The notes under the pieces were generated by a model, which saw only the letters and a program-made list of their open reading frames with translations, did no database searches and had not been told where the DNA came from. Of a DNA stretch of 15,535 nt, positions 1 through 5,703 are shown piece after piece. The stretch covers positions 1 through 15,535 of the forward strand of contig JAJRUR010000259.1 of NCBI GenBank assembly GCA_024277695.1, in the 5' to 3' direction. Position 1 is the first letter of the stretch. Each line of letters starts with the position of its first letter. This DNA comes from Bacteroidota bacterium (GTDB taxonomy: Bacteria > Bacteroidota > Bacteroidia > Chitinophagales > Saprospiraceae). The position numbers were made by a program, and so were the translations under genes.

Positions 1-234
1 GATCTACTATACCATGAGGCAACCTTCGAGCATGCTCTAGCAGATAAGGCCGCAAAGACAGGCCACAGTACTACAGTAGAAGCAGCGCGTATAGCAGCTT
101 CTGCCAATGTACAACAGCTACTCATAGGGCATTACTCCTCTCGATATCAAGATGTCAGTTTTCTAGAGAGTGAGGCACAAACTGTTTTCCCCAATACCAG
201 AGCAGTAGTAGAAGGCCAATATTATGCCTTCTAA
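1..234 (+). CDS. rnz: Ribonuclease Z, C-terminal part (5' end outside window)
   Basis: The open frame enters from the left edge in frame 1 and ends at TAA 232-234, giving the last 77 residues. It shows the C-terminal metallo-beta-lactamase-fold blocks of RNase Z: LLYHEATF, then GHSTTVEAARIAA, then LLIGHYSSRYQD and VFPNTRAVVEGQYY. The histidines of HEA, GHS and IGH sit where the family places late metal or active-site ligands. RNase Z is the endonuclease that removes 3' trailers from precursor tRNAs, mainly those whose genes do not encode CCA. The next gene downstream is exactly such a tRNA. The length beyond the left edge cannot be judged. The alternative, another zinc hydrolase of the same fold, is unlikely given the SSRY and VFPNT blocks. 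Confidence 0.9.
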   Translation, partial: DLLYHEATFEHALADKAAKTGHSTTVEAARIAASANVQQLLIGHYSSRYQDVSFLESEAQTVFPNTRAVVEGQYYAF

Positions 235-266
235 AGAGCTATCTACTACAAAAATTTGGACTTCGG

Positions 267-310
267 ATAGTGGCAGAACTTGTTTTTGTCAGAAAAAACT
301 TCCACACTAT
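267..310 (+). other. Imperfect inverted repeat downstream of rnz
   Basis: ATAGTG (267-272) is complementary to CACTAT (305-310). Inside them GTTTTT (282-287) faces AAAAAC (294-299), so the segment can fold into a long interrupted hairpin. No T-run follows directly, so I do not call it an intrinsic terminator. It may be an RNA-stabilising or weak termination structure at the 3' end of the rnz transcript. Confidence 0.3.
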
Positions 311-336
311 GCTATCGGATATCTCTGTGCTATAGC

Positions 337-368
337 TTGTTCTACCCTTTGTATGTAAAATATCTTTG
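337..368 (+). promoter_or_regulatory. Bacteroidota-type promoter upstream of tRNA-Lys
   Basis: TTG at 337-339 is followed by a 21-nt spacer and TATCTTTG at 361-368. This fits the phylum's sigma factor consensus (TTTG or TTG at -33, about 19-21 nt, TAnnTTTG at -7). It would start a transcript roughly 45 nt before the tRNA. A second -7-like box, TATATTTG at 400-407, lies closer to the tRNA but has no convincing -33 element. Confidence 0.55.
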
Positions 369-399
369 AAATAAGGCAAAATATAGAAAAAAACTTTTC

Positions 400-407
400 T
401 ATATTTG
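400..407 (+). promoter_or_regulatory. Second -7 box (TATATTTG) just upstream of tRNA-Lys
   Basis: TATATTTG matches TAnnTTTG exactly and lies 14 nt before the tRNA, so transcription would start almost at the mature 5' end. No TTG is found at the proper distance upstream. Either this is the main tRNA promoter with a weak -33 element, or it is a chance match. Confidence 0.4.
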
Positions 408-421
408 CACTCCGAAAAATT

Positions 422-494
422 GACCCGGTAGCTCAGTTGGTAGAGCATTTGACTTTTAATCAAAGGGTCCCGGGTTCGAGCCCCGGCCGGGTCA
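422..494 (+). tRNA. tRNA-Lys (anticodon UUU)
   Basis: A 73-nt cloverleaf can be drawn by hand. The acceptor stem is GACCCGG (422-428) with CCGGGTC (487-493), with discriminator A494. The D stem is GCTC (431-434) with GAGC (443-446). The anticodon stem is TTTGA (448-452) with TCAAA (460-464) around a CTTTTAA loop whose anticodon TTT occupies 455-457. The T stem is CCGGG (470-474) with CCCGG (482-486) and loop TTCGAGC. The T33 and U-rich loop fit lysine. CCA is not encoded (CTT follows the discriminator), so CCA must be added after 3' cleavage, which RNase Z would do; its gene is immediately upstream. Open frames on the opposite strand here are a translation artefact of the tRNA. Confidence 0.96.
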
Positions 495-502
495 CTTTTC
501 AT

Positions 503-538
503 ATCGGCAGCCCATATCAGGGTTAGCCGATTTTTTTT
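503..538 (+). terminator. Rho-independent terminator after tRNA-Lys
   Basis: ATCGGC (503-508) pairs with GCCGAT (526-531). An inner extension AGCCC (509-513) pairs with GGGTT (520-524) if A525 bulges, leaving a loop of about 6 nt. A run of eight T (531-538) follows. It lies 8 nt after the tRNA and is the natural end of its precursor. Confidence 0.75.
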
Positions 539-676
539 GTGATGGCACCTAAGAGGGGCATCTTGCGCATTCAATGCTCTTAAATCAGCTAACTCAAAGA
601 AATACAGTGCATTAGTTGGTCGTTTGGGTAGAATGTACTATATATGCACCTACTAACTAAAATTGTCAAAGGGATT

Positions 677-754
677 ATGACGATATTACTCGTATTATTT
701 ATTGTAGCTGCATTATTGACCATAGTTGCTTTTTTGGAGCGCATAAGGGCATGA
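677..754 (+). CDS. Possible 25-residue hydrophobic membrane peptide
   Basis: ATG 677-679 to TGA 752-754 encodes 25 residues. About 19 N-terminal residues (TILLVLFIVAALLTIVAFL) form one uninterrupted hydrophobic segment, followed by a short charged tail ERIRA. This is the layout of a single-pass small membrane protein with a positively charged, cytoplasm-facing end. AAAGGGA at 668-674 resembles a ribosome binding site but lies very close to the ATG. Thirteen of the 25 residues are Leu, Ile or Val, so a leader-peptide role is a second possibility. I do not recognise a family. A chance ORF cannot be excluded at this length. Confidence 0.3.
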   Translation: MTILLVLFIVAALLTIVAFLERIRA

Positions 755-789
755 AATTGTCAGTCAAAAGGATCATCCTCAGCCTAGCC

Positions 790-832
790 AAAATACATGA
801 TGATCAAAAATATTGTGCTTAAAATACACGAT
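790..832 (+). repeat. Near-identical 12-bp direct repeat
   Basis: AAAATACATGAT (790-801) recurs as AAAATACACGAT (821-832) with a single difference and a start-to-start distance of 31 bp, about three helical turns. Such spacing suits paired protein binding on one face of the DNA. In AT-rich sequence, chance is a real alternative. Confidence 0.3.
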
Positions 833-951
833 ATATTCGGACAGAGGCTTACATTAGCCGCCGAAATAAGCATGGATAGTTTTAGGATGTTCTACAATCG
901 GTTCTTTGTCGTTTTGCCTAGTGTTTTACTGTGATCATTCCTATTCTTTTT

Positions 952-976
952 AGTCACCGATAAGTGGCTTTTTTTT
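952..976 (+). terminator. Rho-independent terminator or attenuator just upstream of gdh
   Basis: AGTCAC (952-957) pairs with GTGGCT (964-969) with one G-T pair and a 6-nt loop CGATAA. A run of eight T (969-976) follows. The only candidate transcript it would end comes from the 540-950 gap. It sits 48 nt before the gdh start codon, so it could also be an attenuator in the gdh leader. Confidence 0.6.
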
Positions 977-1023
977 ATGCTATTCAACTTATATTTTTTT
1001 TACAAAATAATACACAAAATACC

Positions 1024-2451
1024 ATGAGTAGGCAAAAAAAACGAACTCCTAGCTTCTTTGAGAGTGTCGAGCGAAATTTTAACAAAGCAGCTGCCAAAAC
1101 ATCGATCCCCAAGGGTCTCATCGATCAGATAAGGGTGTGTAATGCCGTTTATCAAATGCGATTTCCTGTCAGAGTAGGTAACAAATTTGAAGTAATCGAA
1201 GCTTATAGAGTACAGCACTCACATCATCGATTACCCACCAAAGGAGGTATTCGCTATAGCGATAAAGTAACACAATCCGAAGTGATGGCCCTAGCTACAC
1301 TGATGACATACAAATGCGCTATCGTCGATGTGCCTTTCGGAGGAGCAAAAGGCGGTGTAAAAATCAATCCTTATAAATACGATGAACAGACATTACAAAA
1401 TATTACACGTAGATACACTACCGAGCTGATCCGCAAAAATTTTATAGGTCCGGGTATCGATGTTCCTGCACCGGATTATGGTACTGGTCCTCGAGAAATG
1501 GCTTGGATTCTGGATACTTATCAGACTTTCAAACCCGAGGATATTGATCGCGCTGCCTGTGTCACCGGTAAGCCGGTAGCCCAAAACGGTATTCGAGGAC
1601 GTGGCGAAGCTACAGGAAGAGGTGTCTTTTATGGTCTCCGTGAGGTCATGAGTCATAAAGATGATATGTCCAAACTCGGTTTGTCCGTCGGAACTGAAGG
1701 AAAGACTATGGTCATCCAAGGATTGGGTAACGTAGGCTCACATACGGGACTCATCTCTATCAAAGAAGGCGGTTTTAAAGTGATTGCCGTAAGCGAATAC
1801 GAGGGAGCTATCTACTCCAGTAAAGGTATCCATATGGAAAAACTCCTCAAATACCGCAAGGAAAAAGGGACAATCATAGGATTTCCGGGAACCAAAAAAC
1901 TCCCCACTCGCGAAGTCGCTTTAGAACTGGAGTGCGATGTCCTCGTACCTGCAGCACTCGAAAACCAAATCACGATCTCCAATGCCAAACGCATCAAAGC
2001 AAAAATTATCGCTGAAGCCGCCAACGGACCGGTTTCTGCCGACGCAGAAGAAATATTGCTCAAAAAAGGTGTATTGATCATCCCAGATATGTATATCAAT
2101 GCCGGAGGAGTCACTGTATCTTACTTCGAATGGCTCAAAAATCTTTCCCACATGCGCTTCGGTCGTATGGAAAAAAGATTTGATGCTAACCAATATACTG
2201 GTCTGATCAACTTAGTAGCAAAAATGACCGGCAAAACTGTTACTAATAAAGAACGTAACTGGCTGGCAAGAGGTGCCGACGAGGTAGACCTCGTCCGATC
2301 CGGACTCGAAGAAACTATGGCTACGGCTTATCAGCAAATCCGTGAGACATATAAGAGAAAAAGATCTGTCCAAGATTTGAGAACGGCAGCTTTTGTAAGT
2401 GCGATTAATAAAATTAGCGCAGATTATATAAGTTTTGGAATATTTCCATAG
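1024..2451 (+). CDS. gdhA: Glutamate dehydrogenase (Glu/Leu/Phe/Val dehydrogenase family), eukaryote-like
   Basis: The 475-residue product catalyses reversible oxidative deamination of L-glutamate to 2-oxoglutarate and ammonium with NAD(P). The N-terminal substrate domain contains KGGIRYS (K73), TYK (K97) and the family signature VPFGGAKGGVKINP with catalytic K109. The dinucleotide fold follows with GLGNVG at 233-238; E258 near the end of the second strand suggests NAD use. The C-terminal part has an extra segment (about 381-425) before DLVRSGL and ends in DLRTAAFVSAI, resembling animal-type hexameric enzymes with a shortened antenna. ATG 1024 is chosen because MSRQKKRTPSFFESV is a plausible N-terminus. 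The in-frame GTG at 964 would overlap the terminator hairpin. An Lrp-type regulator follows 90 nt downstream. Substrate preference (glutamate over leucine or phenylalanine) is inferred from overall similarity. Confidence 0.92.
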   Translation: MSRQKKRTPSFFESVERNFNKAAAKTSIPKGLIDQIRVCNAVYQMRFPVRVGNKFEVIEAYRVQHSHHRLPTKGGIRYSDKVTQSEVMALATLMTYKCAIVDVPFGGAKGGVKINPYKYDEQTLQNITRRYTTELIRKNFIGPGIDVPAPDYGTGPREMAWILDTYQTFKPEDIDRAACVTGKPVAQNGIRGRGEATGRGVFYGLREVMSHKDDMSKLGLSVGTEGKTMVIQGLGNVGSHTGLISIKEGGFKVIAVSEYEGAIYSSKGIHMEKLLKYRKEKGTIIGFPGTKKLPTREVALELECDVLVPAALENQITISNAKRIKAKIIAEAANGPVSADAEEILLKKGVLIIPDMYINAGGVTVSYFEWLKNLSHMRFGRMEKRFDANQYTGLINLVAKMTGKTVTNKERNWLARGADEVDLVRSGLEETMATAYQQIRETYKRKRSVQDLRTAAFVSAINKISADYISFGIFP

Positions 2452-2467
2452 CTCGATATAATATTTG
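2434..2467 (+). promoter_or_regulatory. Weak promoter candidate for the Lrp-type regulator
   Basis: TTTG at 2434-2437, inside the last codons of gdhA, is followed after 22 nt by AATATTTG (2460-2467), one mismatch from TAnnTTTG. If used, the regulator would have its own transcript with a leader of about 70 nt. The match is imperfect. Confidence 0.3.
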
Positions 2468-2541
2468 TATCGCCAAAGCGTTTCTTCTACTTATTTTACC
2501 AACATATACTAAAATAAATTTTTTTAACAAAACTGAACATT

Positions 2542-3018
2542 ATGGCATCTTCCAAAATTGACAAAATGGATTTGAAAATTTTGAAAATCCTCCAAACGAA
2601 TAGTAAGATTACTAATCTTGAACTGTCCAAACGAATAGGTCTCTCTCCTGCACCTACCCTCGAGCGTGTAAAAAAACTTGAATCAAACGGAGTAATAAAA
2701 AGTTATCATGCCTTCGTAGCTCCCAAAGCAATAGGGCTTAATGTCAAAACTTTTATCCTAGTGACTATCGACTGGAAACGTCCCAATGCACTCGATCATT
2801 TTATGAAAGAAATTAAGAAAATTCCTGAGGTCGTAGAGTGTTATATCATCACCGGAGAAGGAGACTTTTTACTCAAAATTGTTTGTAAAGACTTGCCCGC
2901 TTATGAACAACTACTCTTTACAAAACTGTCAGGTATGGAACTCATCGAGCGACTGAAGACTATCATGACATTATCTACTGTCAAAGAATCCAAGCTGCTT
3001 CCATTAGGTTATGAATAA
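2542..3018 (+). CDS. Lrp/AsnC-family transcriptional regulator
   Basis: The protein has 158 residues, the usual length of the family. Residues 6-60 form the winged helix-turn-helix: MDLKILKILQTNSKITNLEL, then the recognition part RIGLSPAPTLERVKKLESNGVI. Residues about 70-150 form the RAM (AsnC-type) ligand domain with VECYIITGEGDFLLKIV, containing the conserved G-x-x-D-(F/Y)-L-L core. Such proteins assemble into dimers to octamers and bind amino acids as effectors. The location directly after gdhA suggests that it senses an amino acid and controls glutamate dehydrogenase, itself or both; this is inference from position. The product lacks the extra features of the global enteric Lrp and should be regarded as a local family member. 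The start is the first ATG and fits the family's N-terminus. Confidence 0.92.
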   Translation: MASSKIDKMDLKILKILQTNSKITNLELSKRIGLSPAPTLERVKKLESNGVIKSYHAFVAPKAIGLNVKTFILVTIDWKRPNALDHFMKEIKKIPEVVECYIITGEGDFLLKIVCKDLPAYEQLLFTKLSGMELIERLKTIMTLSTVKESKLLPLGYE

Positions 3019-3042
3019 TTCCATCGTGGCTTTGGCCAATGT

Positions 3043-3825
3043 ATGAGCATTCTGTGGAGAATATCGAGGCCGGGATATCCTGCGAGTCATATCTTAGGTA
3101 CTATGCATATATCCAATCGAGCGGCTTTCCGGTATATTGATCAACTGACTAGATACGTATTGGATGCCCAGCTTTTTGTCGCGGAGACGGATATACGAGC
3201 AATGCACGAAAAAATGAGCCATCCGGACGCTATGCATATACCAATGGGCAAAACCTTGCACGATCTCATTTCTCCAAAAAAATATAAAAAAATTCATCAG
3301 CTCTGCCTAAAAGTTTTTAAGCTCGACTTAGATACTATGAGCAACATGCCCCCTGTACTCATCATCAATCTGCTCATGCAGCAGTTGATGCAAAAAGACT
3401 ATCAACACTCCTTAGATGCACATTTGTGGCAGATTGCTGACCAACAAGGCCTAATACTGAAAGGCTTAGAGAGCGTCGAGGATCAGCAAGAAGTATTTGA
3501 CCAAATGAGTCTGCAATGGCAGACCAAACAACTGCTCAGCATGTTGAGTAATATTTCCAAATTTAGGAAGTCCACCCGCATGATGATGCAAATGTATGAG
3601 AGACAAGAAATATTCAAACTCTACCGCTATACCAAAAAACAGTTGGGCGGTATGAGAAAAATACTACTCTATGATAGAAATCAGAAGATGCTCGATGTAC
3701 TATTGGACTATCTGCCCCAACATAAATGCTTCATCGCTGTAGGGGCAGCTCATCTGCCCGGATATCGTGGGTTATTGAGACAGATTAAGCACGCTCAATA
3801 TAGAGTAGAAGCCGTAAACTTGTAG
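3043..3825 (+). CDS. TraB/GumN-fold protein without signal peptide
   Basis: The 260-residue product shows the TraB/PrgY/GumN pattern. ILWRISRPGYPASHILGTMH stands at the N-terminus with the first GT-x-H, an E-x-D pair (FVAETD) follows near residue 50, a GLES-x-x-x-Q block lies at about 140-150, and FIAVGAAHLPG comes near the C-terminus with the second G-x-x-H. Family members are thought to be metalloprotease-like (the Tiki fold), using the two GxxH motifs and the Glu as metal ligands. That activity is not shown for this protein. Many bacterial GumN proteins carry a signal peptide. Here the domain starts at residue 3, and the frame upstream runs straight into the stop of the Lrp gene, so no leader is possible and a cytoplasmic location is likely. 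The 24-nt gap to the Lrp gene suggests co-transcription. Confidence 0.82.
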   Translation: MSILWRISRPGYPASHILGTMHISNRAAFRYIDQLTRYVLDAQLFVAETDIRAMHEKMSHPDAMHIPMGKTLHDLISPKKYKKIHQLCLKVFKLDLDTMSNMPPVLIINLLMQQLMQKDYQHSLDAHLWQIADQQGLILKGLESVEDQQEVFDQMSLQWQTKQLLSMLSNISKFRKSTRMMMQMYERQEIFKLYRYTKKQLGGMRKILLYDRNQKMLDVLLDYLPQHKCFIAVGAAHLPGYRGLLRQIKHAQYRVEAVNL

Positions 3826-3871
3826 TGCATTTTTCTTTACTGTCAAGATTTTTTCTGATATTACTAATAAA

Positions 3872-4238
3872 AAACACCTTACCGAATGCAAAATTCTAAA
3901 ATCATACTCGAGATCCTGCTCGACGAAAACAAAATACCGGAGAAGATATTTTGGACTGCAGCAGAATCAGACGATGCATCCAAACAACCCTCCAAAGCAT
4001 TGATGTTATCTCTGTTCCATGAACAGACTAAAGAGACTATGCGCATAGATCTATGGACCAAAGAAATGCAAGTGATGGAGATGGATCGCTTCTACTACCA
4101 CAGCCTCAAATCCATGGCGGATAACTATCTAAAAGCTACAGGAAACGAAAAAATGGCCTCAGCTATGCGTCAGTTGGCGCAATATTTCGGTGAGGAAACT
4201 CAGATAATTCCTAAACCAGAGCATTGAGCAAGGTGTTT
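3872..4238. repeat. 9-bp inverted repeat flanking gldC
   Basis: AAACACCTT (3872-3880) stands 5 nt before the gldC start codon and its exact reverse complement AAGGTGTTT (4230-4238) stands 2 nt after the stop. The match does not extend further on either side. It could pair the two ends of the gldC message or be a repeated protein-binding site, but a chance match of 9 bp is possible. Confidence 0.25.
3886..4227 (+). CDS. gldC: Gliding motility protein GldC
   Basis: The 113-residue soluble protein matches GldC closely in layout. It has a short N-terminal strand region with LDENKIPEKIFWTAAES, then the core KALMLSLFHEQTKETMRIDL, WTKEMQVMEMDRFYYHSL, and the C-terminal MADNYLKATGNEKMASAMRQ. It has no signal peptide or membrane segment. 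GldC was defined as a gene supporting flavobacterial gliding. It is widespread in Bacteroidota, including species not known to glide, and its biochemical role is unknown. In flavobacteria gldC usually follows the lipoprotein gene gldB. Here gldB is not adjacent and the upstream neighbour is the TraB/GumN gene, 60 nt away. Mrp follows after 57 nt. Confidence 0.9.
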   Translation: MQNSKIILEILLDENKIPEKIFWTAAESDDASKQPSKALMLSLFHEQTKETMRIDLWTKEMQVMEMDRFYYHSLKSMADNYLKATGNEKMASAMRQLAQYFGEETQIIPKPEH

Positions 4239-4284
4239 AGACTGTATCAAATTTTTTTCCATTCATCAAAAATAGATTAGCAAA

Positions 4285-5373
4285 ATGCTTAGCGCAACAA
4301 AAATTTATCAAGCACTCCGTCAGATACTTGATCCTATGACCGGTGTCAATATCGTAGAAAAAAGAATGGTGGACAAACTGGATGTCCAAGGCAATCAAGT
4401 ACACTTACAACTCATCGTGTCAGAAAAAATCGCAGCAGAGCAACGCGTGGCGCTCATGCAAGAGATAGAGTCTGCCATCAAAGTAATAGATCCGTCTTGC
4501 CAGGTGCATATGCATTTTGTTTCTTCCAAAGAATCTTCAGGAGCACTATCCCCACTCCCACAGGTCAAAAATATCATAGCAGTAGCCTCGGGAAAAGGAG
4601 GTGTAGGCAAGTCAACTATTGCAGTTAATCTCGCCTTAGCGCTCAAACAAAAAGGACTGGAAGTCGGACTCCTGGATGCAGATCTCTATGGACCTTCGAT
4701 CCCGACGATGTTCGGACTGCACGGAGAGCGACCAAAGATCAAAGAACTCTACGGCAAGCACAAAATGGTTCCTATAGAAAAATACGGTATTTACTTGATG
4801 TCAGTAGGTTTTGTCGTAGAGCCCGCCCAAGCTGTCGTCCTGAGAGGACCAAGACTGGGAGCTCTGCTCAAGCAGTTTGTCGAAGAGTGTATTTGGCCTT
4901 CGCTCGATTATCTGATTATTGACTTGCCACCGGGTACCGGAGATGTACAATTGTCTTTGGTCCAAACTTTACCACTCACAGGAGTCGTTATGGTCACTAC
5001 ACCACAGCAAGTAGCCGTAGATGATGCCCTCAAAGCAATGAATATGTTTTTGATCTCCAATATCAATGTCCCCATCCTTGGTATCGTCGAAAATATGTCT
5101 TGGTTCACACCGGCCGAACTACCGCAGAACAAATACTATCTCTTCGGTCAAGGTGGCGGCGAAAAACTAGCCAAACTCGGTCAATCACAAGTTTTGGCAC
5201 AGATCCCCTTAGTACAGGCCGTCAGAGAAGGTGGGGATACCGGCACACCTATCGCTTTGGTCGAAAGCGAAAGAGGAATGAATTATTTTGAACACTTTGC
5301 TGATGAGCTGATCAAAAGTGTAAAACGACGTAATGAACAACAAGACCCAACACAGATAGTACGTGTAAACTAA
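4285..5373 (+). CDS. mrp: Mrp/NBP35 (ApbC) Fe-S cluster carrier ATPase
   Basis: The 362-residue product has an N-terminal MIP18/DUF59-type domain (about 5-80; ILDPMTGVNIVEKRMV) joined to a P-loop ATPase. It shows the deviant Walker A GKGGVGKST (103-111), a switch I region DADLYGPSIPTMFGL (131-145), RGPR (187-190) and switch II DLPPGTGD (213-220). These are hallmarks of the ParA/MinD-like Mrp proteins, which dimerise, bind a [4Fe-4S] cluster and hand it to apo-proteins. The bridging CxxC normally found shortly after ENMS is absent: the segment reads ENMSWFTPAELPQNKYYLFG. From memory this is common in Bacteroidota Mrp proteins. A NifU-type CxxC protein follows 81 nt downstream, so the pair probably works in one Fe-S pathway. 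The cluster ligand here is unknown. Confidence 0.92.
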   Translation: MLSATKIYQALRQILDPMTGVNIVEKRMVDKLDVQGNQVHLQLIVSEKIAAEQRVALMQEIESAIKVIDPSCQVHMHFVSSKESSGALSPLPQVKNIIAVASGKGGVGKSTIAVNLALALKQKGLEVGLLDADLYGPSIPTMFGLHGERPKIKELYGKHKMVPIEKYGIYLMSVGFVVEPAQAVVLRGPRLGALLKQFVEECIWPSLDYLIIDLPPGTGDVQLSLVQTLPLTGVVMVTTPQQVAVDDALKAMNMFLISNINVPILGIVENMSWFTPAELPQNKYYLFGQGGGEKLAKLGQSQVLAQIPLVQAVREGGDTGTPIALVESERGMNYFEHFADELIKSVKRRNEQQDPTQIVRVN

Positions 5374-5375
5374 AA

Positions 5376-5407
5376 TTGGTAAATGCCAATAATTTAATGT
5401 AACTTTG
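5376..5407 (+). promoter_or_regulatory. Bacteroidota-type promoter of the NifU-domain gene
   Basis: TTG (5376-5378), a 21-nt spacer and TAACTTTG (5400-5407) match the phylum's -33/-7 consensus. This is one of the two best promoter matches I found by eye in the window. It starts just after the mrp stop codon and would give a leader of about 40 nt. It indicates that the NifU-domain gene and pyrF can be expressed independently of mrp. Confidence 0.65.
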
Positions 5408-5454
5408 CCTTGAGCAAAAATTGTATAAATCAAAGAATTTTTTTAAATAGCTGC

Positions 5455-5697
5455 ATGTCCAAAAAAAAATTATCCATAAAACAATTGGAAAAATCTTTGG
5501 ATACCATACGTATGCACCTCGAAGTAGATGGCGGTAATGTAGAGGTCGTGGATATCACAGAAGATAATGTGGTCAAAGTAAAATGGCTGGGTAATTGTCT
5601 CAATTGTAATATGTCGGCGATGACACTCAAAGCCGGAATAGAACACACTATCAAAAGCCATTTCCCACAAGTGGTCGCAGTAGAGGCCATTAATTAG
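5455..5697 (+). CDS. NifU C-terminal-domain Fe-S scaffold protein
   Basis: The 80-residue protein is a free-standing NifU C-terminal (Nfu-type) domain. KQLEKSLDTIRMHLEVDGGN opens the fold and the cluster-binding motif follows as C48-L-N-C51 within GNCLNCNMSAMTLKAGIE. Such proteins hold a [4Fe-4S] cluster between two subunits through this CxxC and pass it to target enzymes. The start is ATG 5455. A TTG 45 nt upstream in frame lies only 2 nt after the promoter -7 box and would leave no room for a transcribed start, so it is rejected. The gene lies downstream of mrp, and pyrF follows after only 6 nt, which indicates co-transcription with pyrF. Confidence 0.9.
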   Translation: MSKKKLSIKQLEKSLDTIRMHLEVDGGNVEVVDITEDNVVKVKWLGNCLNCNMSAMTLKAGIEHTIKSHFPQVVAVEAIN

Positions 5698-5703
5698 TAC
5701 AGC

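Larger units (their letters stand above)
540..950. other. Gene-poor gap between tRNA terminator and the pre-gdh terminator
   Basis: This roughly 410-nt stretch has no conventional gene. It contains an inverted repeat of TTAGTTGGT (612-620) with ACTAACTAA (652-660), which pairs over 9 bp with one G-T. It also has a possible 25-codon hydrophobic ORF (677-754), a perfect 11-bp palindrome AGGATCATCCT (769-779), and a near-exact 12-bp direct repeat (790-801 and 821-832). I found no exact TAnnTTTG promoter box in it. It could be the long leader of glutamate dehydrogenase, a small RNA, or a decayed region. Confidence 0.5.

Noticed and set aside
239..574. Minus-strand open frame across the tRNA-Lys gene
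   Set aside because: Its middle is simply the reverse translation of the tRNA, a well-known artefact, and the rest covers the terminator.
964..1023. GTG-started 20-residue extension of glutamate dehydrogenase
   Set aside because: It would begin within the terminator hairpin and encodes a hydrophobic, family-foreign stretch. ATG 1024 fits better.
5410..5454. TTG-started extension of the NifU-domain protein
   Set aside because: The TTG lies only 2 nt past the promoter -7 box, so it would fall at or before the transcription start.
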